A DNA stretch of 20,748 nt from Hypsibius dujardini (Eukaryota > Tardigrada > Eutardigrada > Parachela > Hypsibiidae), in NCBI GenBank assembly GCA_001579985.1, contig LRSR01003072.1, positions 1 through 20,748 of the forward strand, written 5' to 3'. Position numbers and translations under genes: made by a program. The notes beneath the pieces were generated by a model. It was not told the origin of the DNA, did not search any database, and saw only the letters and a program-made list of their open reading frames with translations. Numbering within the stretch: the stretch's first letter is position 1; the number at the start of each line of letters is the position of its first letter. This document shows positions 18,066 to 20,748 of the stretch, piece after piece.

Positions 18066-18773
18066 TCAAATGATGAGTTTTCCGCCGGTTATAGTTGACG
18101 GAAATTTATGAGGTGGGGCAGATTGTCGATTTCGCACAAATACATTTCTACGACGATCCAACAGATACACCGCGATTATGTAAAGGGCTTCTTTCGGGAT
18201 CCGATCGTAATTCGGGTCATATTTTAGCTGGCGCACGTAGTAACGTCCAAGGGTTCTAACGAACCTCGGCACCCTCGACTGCAGACTAGTTATCTCCTTC
18301 AGAATTCCATTTGTTCCCGTGTAATCTCTCTGAGAAGCTTGGAGCTCCATCTGTTGCTTGCTTAACCAAGGAGATTCCTTGACAATCCATTTCGTTTGTT
18401 CCGCCGGAAAGGGCCAGATGACTCTGCTTAGTGCAGCCTCCATTTCCGCCAACAAATTCTGTCTCCAGGCGATTGAGACCACCCTTGGCAAAAAGATCAC
18501 ACAAAAAGGGCGCTTCATTCGGATCCTCAGTTTGCAGTCATGTAAAATCAAATGGGTCAAGCGCTCATTCCCGCCAAAACACCATTCCCATAAATCATTC
18601 AGGACACGATGGCAAGGTTGAATGTCCGAATCCGCTAGAATACCTGCACTGTACAGGGTGAAACGTTTCAAATGGCAGTGTGTGATGCTGGGTGACCTTT
18701 GGCCGAGCCGTAAAATATTGTTCCAGTGAGGCTGACCCTCTGGGCCAGTTGACGGGAAACCGACCTTCGGCAT
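18066..18773 (-). CDS. Last exon of an F-box/LRR-like protein (partial)
   Basis: Open minus-strand frame of 235 codons from an ATG at 18773 to TGA, but the true 5' end is uncertain because a TAG lies three codons upstream of that ATG and could be part of an acceptor. The segment LKRFTLYSAG, then NERLTHLILHDCKLRIR, resembles leucine-rich-repeat strands as in FBXL proteins. The C-terminal part (RFVRTLGRYYVRQLKYD, RIPKEALYIIAVYLL) is helical and faintly recalls a SOCS box, but the hallmark Cys is absent. There are no membrane spans. If joined to the F-box-like exon at 20090-20223 it would be a substrate receptor of an SCF-type ubiquitin ligase; the exon or exons between were not found. A TATAAA about 65 bases past the stop may be the polyadenylation signal. 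Exon status fairly likely, function uncertain. Confidence 0.45.
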   Translation of the reverse strand: MPKVGFPSTGPEGQPHWNNILRLGQRSPSITHCHLKRFTLYSAGILADSDIQPCHRVLNDLWEWCFGGNERLTHLILHDCKLRIRMKRPFCVIFLPRVVSIAWRQNLLAEMEAALSRVIWPFPAEQTKWIVKESPWLSKQQMELQASQRDYTGTNGILKEITSLQSRVPRFVRTLGRYYVRQLKYDPNYDRIPKEALYIIAVYLLDRRRNVFVRNRQSAPPHKFPSTITGGKLII

Positions 18774-19044
18774 CGTAAACTATTTGTTCCACGTGCTAAC
18801 CGAGCCGACGGACGAGACTGTCCTCTTTATTGTCAGTATTAGTCACGGTCATGGTTGAATGGCTTATGAAAGTGATCCGCTTGGCACCCGGCAGAGCCAA
18901 AAGGTATCTCCAATATCGGTATACTCTGAGAGAACAAGCAAGCCCTCATACAGAAATAGGAATAGGAAAGGCGCCAGAACCACTTTCGGATTATCGCCCA
19001 GAATACTTGGAGAGTAAGAAAATCCGCTTTCTGTCGTCAGATCA

Positions 19045-19190
19045 CTGTATTTTCGCGTTAGACAGGGACAGCGTCCAAGCTGTGGAACGTTTAATCGGCC
19101 CACGCGGCGCTTGTGCTGTGTCTACGGTTTACATAGCCGTGCACACGTTCCACTCCAGTACGACTGTCCCTGTCTAACGCGAAAATACAG
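19045..19190. mobile_element. 146-bp foldback element, 27-bp perfect arms
   Basis: 19045-19071 (CTGTATTTTCGCGTTAGACA then GGGACAG) is exactly reverse-complementary to 19164-19190. An inner pair, GTGGAACGT at 19082-19090 and ACGTTCCAC at 19145-19153, continues the stem. No target duplication is obvious. It is a small MITE or hairpin repeat. Confidence 0.7.
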
Positions 19191-19207
19191 GAACCGTTGT
19201 GGATTTA

Positions 19208-20080
19208 CAGGTCTATTCACTAAAATTTGAAACACGCGCGATCGGTTGTCAGAGGAACTGTGCGCAACTGATTGTGTTTCTGTGATTAGCTTAAACAAAG
19301 ATAATTCAGTTTAGGAAAAGTTAGCATTCAAACAAGCCACCCTATGCAGCTCTACCCAGAAAAGGTGACCATTTTATTTTCATCGGACAAAAAAAGTATT
19401 CTCCTTGCTCATTCTTATTGCTTTTCCTTTGCATTTTTTTTTCTGAAGTTTGTCGATGGCCAATTAGAAACGCGTCACTTTAAAGCCTAAATTGGCCGAT
19501 TGAGAGAATCAAGCCTGTCAATAACTTGTGCATCCGATATTAGGGAAGGTTTTTCACACGCTGTATCTCAGTATTGTTCAACTCCAAGTTCTCAACTCAA
19601 GCAACAAATATGCTAATTTTATCCATATTTGCACTGAAAAACTGGAAGCGGAAACGATCCAACATGTTTTTGATCTGAAAGTTTTCAAAACACTTCAAAA
19701 AAGATTTTTTGGCGCCATTTTTTCATACAATTTTTTTTCATAAATCGGTTTCCAAAGCAATTCGCCTTACCGAGAGCTCCTTGTGAAGCCTATCTGTTCT
19801 GCCATGAATCGCTATAAGCCGATTTTCGAAATAGAGTGGCTCACTTTCGTATCTTTTAATTCAGTTATAGACTCAAAATGGCAGAAATAATCAGCCAACT
19901 TCGTCCAATTTTTTTGCCCAGGGTCCCTGCTTTACAGAATGAAATCGGAAACATTCCAACCAAATACTTAAACGCAAAACAGTTAGGCTTCATATAATCT
20001 AAAGTAATTTGACCAAAAAATATAAAAACCATATTTTTGGTGATTTTTTTAAAGTGTCCAAATGTTAGTGAATAGACCTG
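19208..20080. mobile_element. Non-autonomous Tc1/mariner-like element with TA target sites
   Basis: Terminal inverted repeats of about 24 bp share the perfect first 16 bases CAGGTCTATTCACTAA and then diverge slightly. TA stands directly outside both ends (19206-19207 and 20081-20082), as expected for Tc1/mariner insertion. The 873-bp interior is AT-rich with no transposase frame, so it would depend on a transposase elsewhere. It lies 9 bp inside a putative intron of the F-box-like gene. Confidence 0.7.
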
Positions 20081-20089
20081 TAAACATAC

Positions 20090-20223
20090 ATTTGGATCCT
20101 AGCACGGGCGTGTAAGTCGGCGCAGAGGAAAATTTCCACGTGGCACTCCTCCGTGAGATGCTCAAAACTTTGTGTTGGCGCATTCTCGGCAGCCTGCTCG
20201 ATTGTACTTTCTGAATTTCCCAT
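20090..20223 (-). CDS. Possible first exon of an F-box protein
   Basis: The ATG at 20223 (context AACATGG) opens MGNSESTIEQAAENAPTQSF and continues through EHLTEECHVEIFLCADLHAR to ARIQ. LTEECHVEIF...DLHARARIQM fits the first half of an F-box (LPxE..xEIFxxL..D...R.R). The exon would end at 20090, before a good donor GTATGT, in phase 2. Unspliced, the frame continues into the TIR of the neighbouring element and stops after 52 codons at 20065. It is shorter than usual gene-finder cut-offs. The downstream half of the F-box (VCxxW) was not found; the candidate last exon is 18066-18773. Confidence 0.35.
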
Positions 20224-20748
20224 GTTACCGAAGGGGGGGGGGGTAGGTGGTTAGGTAAGAGAAGTTGGACAAAGAAACAGGTCACTGAAGTTGTGAATGG
20301 ATTGGACAGGAAAATTGAACGTAATAAGCACGATGCCGCTGTGCAGTACTGTGCAGAAGTGTCTTGCAATTTTTCCTTGAATCAAAAATGTGAAATCCTA
20401 ACAACATTGAATAAGAATGACATCAGGGAGGCTTGAAGCTGTTTTCTCAAATTGTGTAAGCAAACGTGCGATGTTGTGATAAACATCGCCAGACACATCC
20501 GGTGAGGACCATGCGGCAAAAGGGGATATAACATGTGAAAACGATCGCAAGCCGTGATCTTACCCGGTGCTCCACCGATCGCTCTCTTGAAGGCTGCGTG
20601 CAGCACTAGACGAACGCGTGCTTGCAACCGTTCTGAATTCCCATTGTGACGAAAGAGCAGAACAATAATTGCACAACGGAAACATCAAGTTCTGTACGCG
20701 TACATTTTGATTCGGGTTATCCCTGACCAGAAGCGTAGCGGACTTTTT
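20224..20748. other. Right flank with a possible partial minus-strand exon
   Basis: A run of 11 G (20233-20243) sits just upstream of the F-box-like ATG. Further right, the minus strand between about 20638 and 20564 reads RLQARVRLVLHAAFKRAIGG and APG, after a possible acceptor (GGAATTCAG) and before a good donor GTAAGATC. It may be an internal exon of a gene, but no partner exon is seen inside the window. Confidence 0.3.

Larger units (their letters stand above)
18774..20089. other. Putative intron or intergenic stretch with two inverted-repeat elements
   Basis: Holds a 146-bp foldback (19045-19190) and an 873-bp TA-flanked element (19208-20080). The open frames around 18830-19177 (plus) and 18864-19103 (minus) run into the foldback and match nothing I know. 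If the F-box-like gene model is right, this is mostly intron. Confidence 0.4.

Noticed and set aside
18830-19177. Plus-strand frame beginning MVEWLMKVIRLAPGRAKR
   Set aside because: Runs through the 146-bp foldback, has no recognisable domain or splice context, and opposes the more credible minus-strand gene.

Overview
This is a eukaryotic, almost certainly invertebrate animal, window. The genes are split by spliceosomal introns of about 90 to 950 bp. Three of them belong to animal signalling families: a kainate-type ionotropic glutamate receptor, a protein kinase A-like (pseudo)kinase and a rhodopsin-class GPCR. Compact genes, GC-rich third codon positions in exons, and very many tandem and foldback repeats fit a small-genome protostome. 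A tardigrade or other ecdysozoan is my guess, but the sequence does not settle the phylum. No bacterial operon, CRISPR array or phage gene is present.

Layout. Positions 1-3164 hold no recognisable gene, only microsatellites and a GT-rich tandem array. A small minus-strand gene of unknown family lies at 3165-4480 (two exons; the 950-bp intron holds a foldback element, a tRNA-like scrap and a 19-bp minisatellite). A pyrimidine-rich minisatellite (4684-5109) sits just upstream of the largest gene, a complete glutamate receptor on the plus strand. That gene runs 5233-11384 in 11 exons, encodes about 865 residues, and shows signal peptide, amino-terminal domain, S1, M1, pore loop, M3, S2, M4 and tail. 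Positions 11385-12820 are repeats. A three-exon minus-strand gene at 12821-14474 encodes a 429-residue PKA catalytic subunit relative whose nucleotide-binding motifs have decayed. A two-exon GPCR of 364 residues lies at 15804-17079 on the plus strand. The right end holds two mobile-element-like structures (17280-17995 and 19208-20080), the last exon of a probable F-box/LRR-like minus-strand gene (18066-18773) and its possible first exon (20090-20223).

The genes do not form a pathway or operon; they are independent, alternately oriented units. The most notable points are the PKA-like pseudokinase that keeps its C-terminal FxxF motif, the changed glutamate-site residue in the receptor, intronic tetranucleotide arrays in three separate genes, and a TA-flanked inverted-repeat element 9 bp from a putative splice donor. 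Exon models were built by hand from reading frame, splice dinucleotides, phase and family alignment from memory; no database search was possible.
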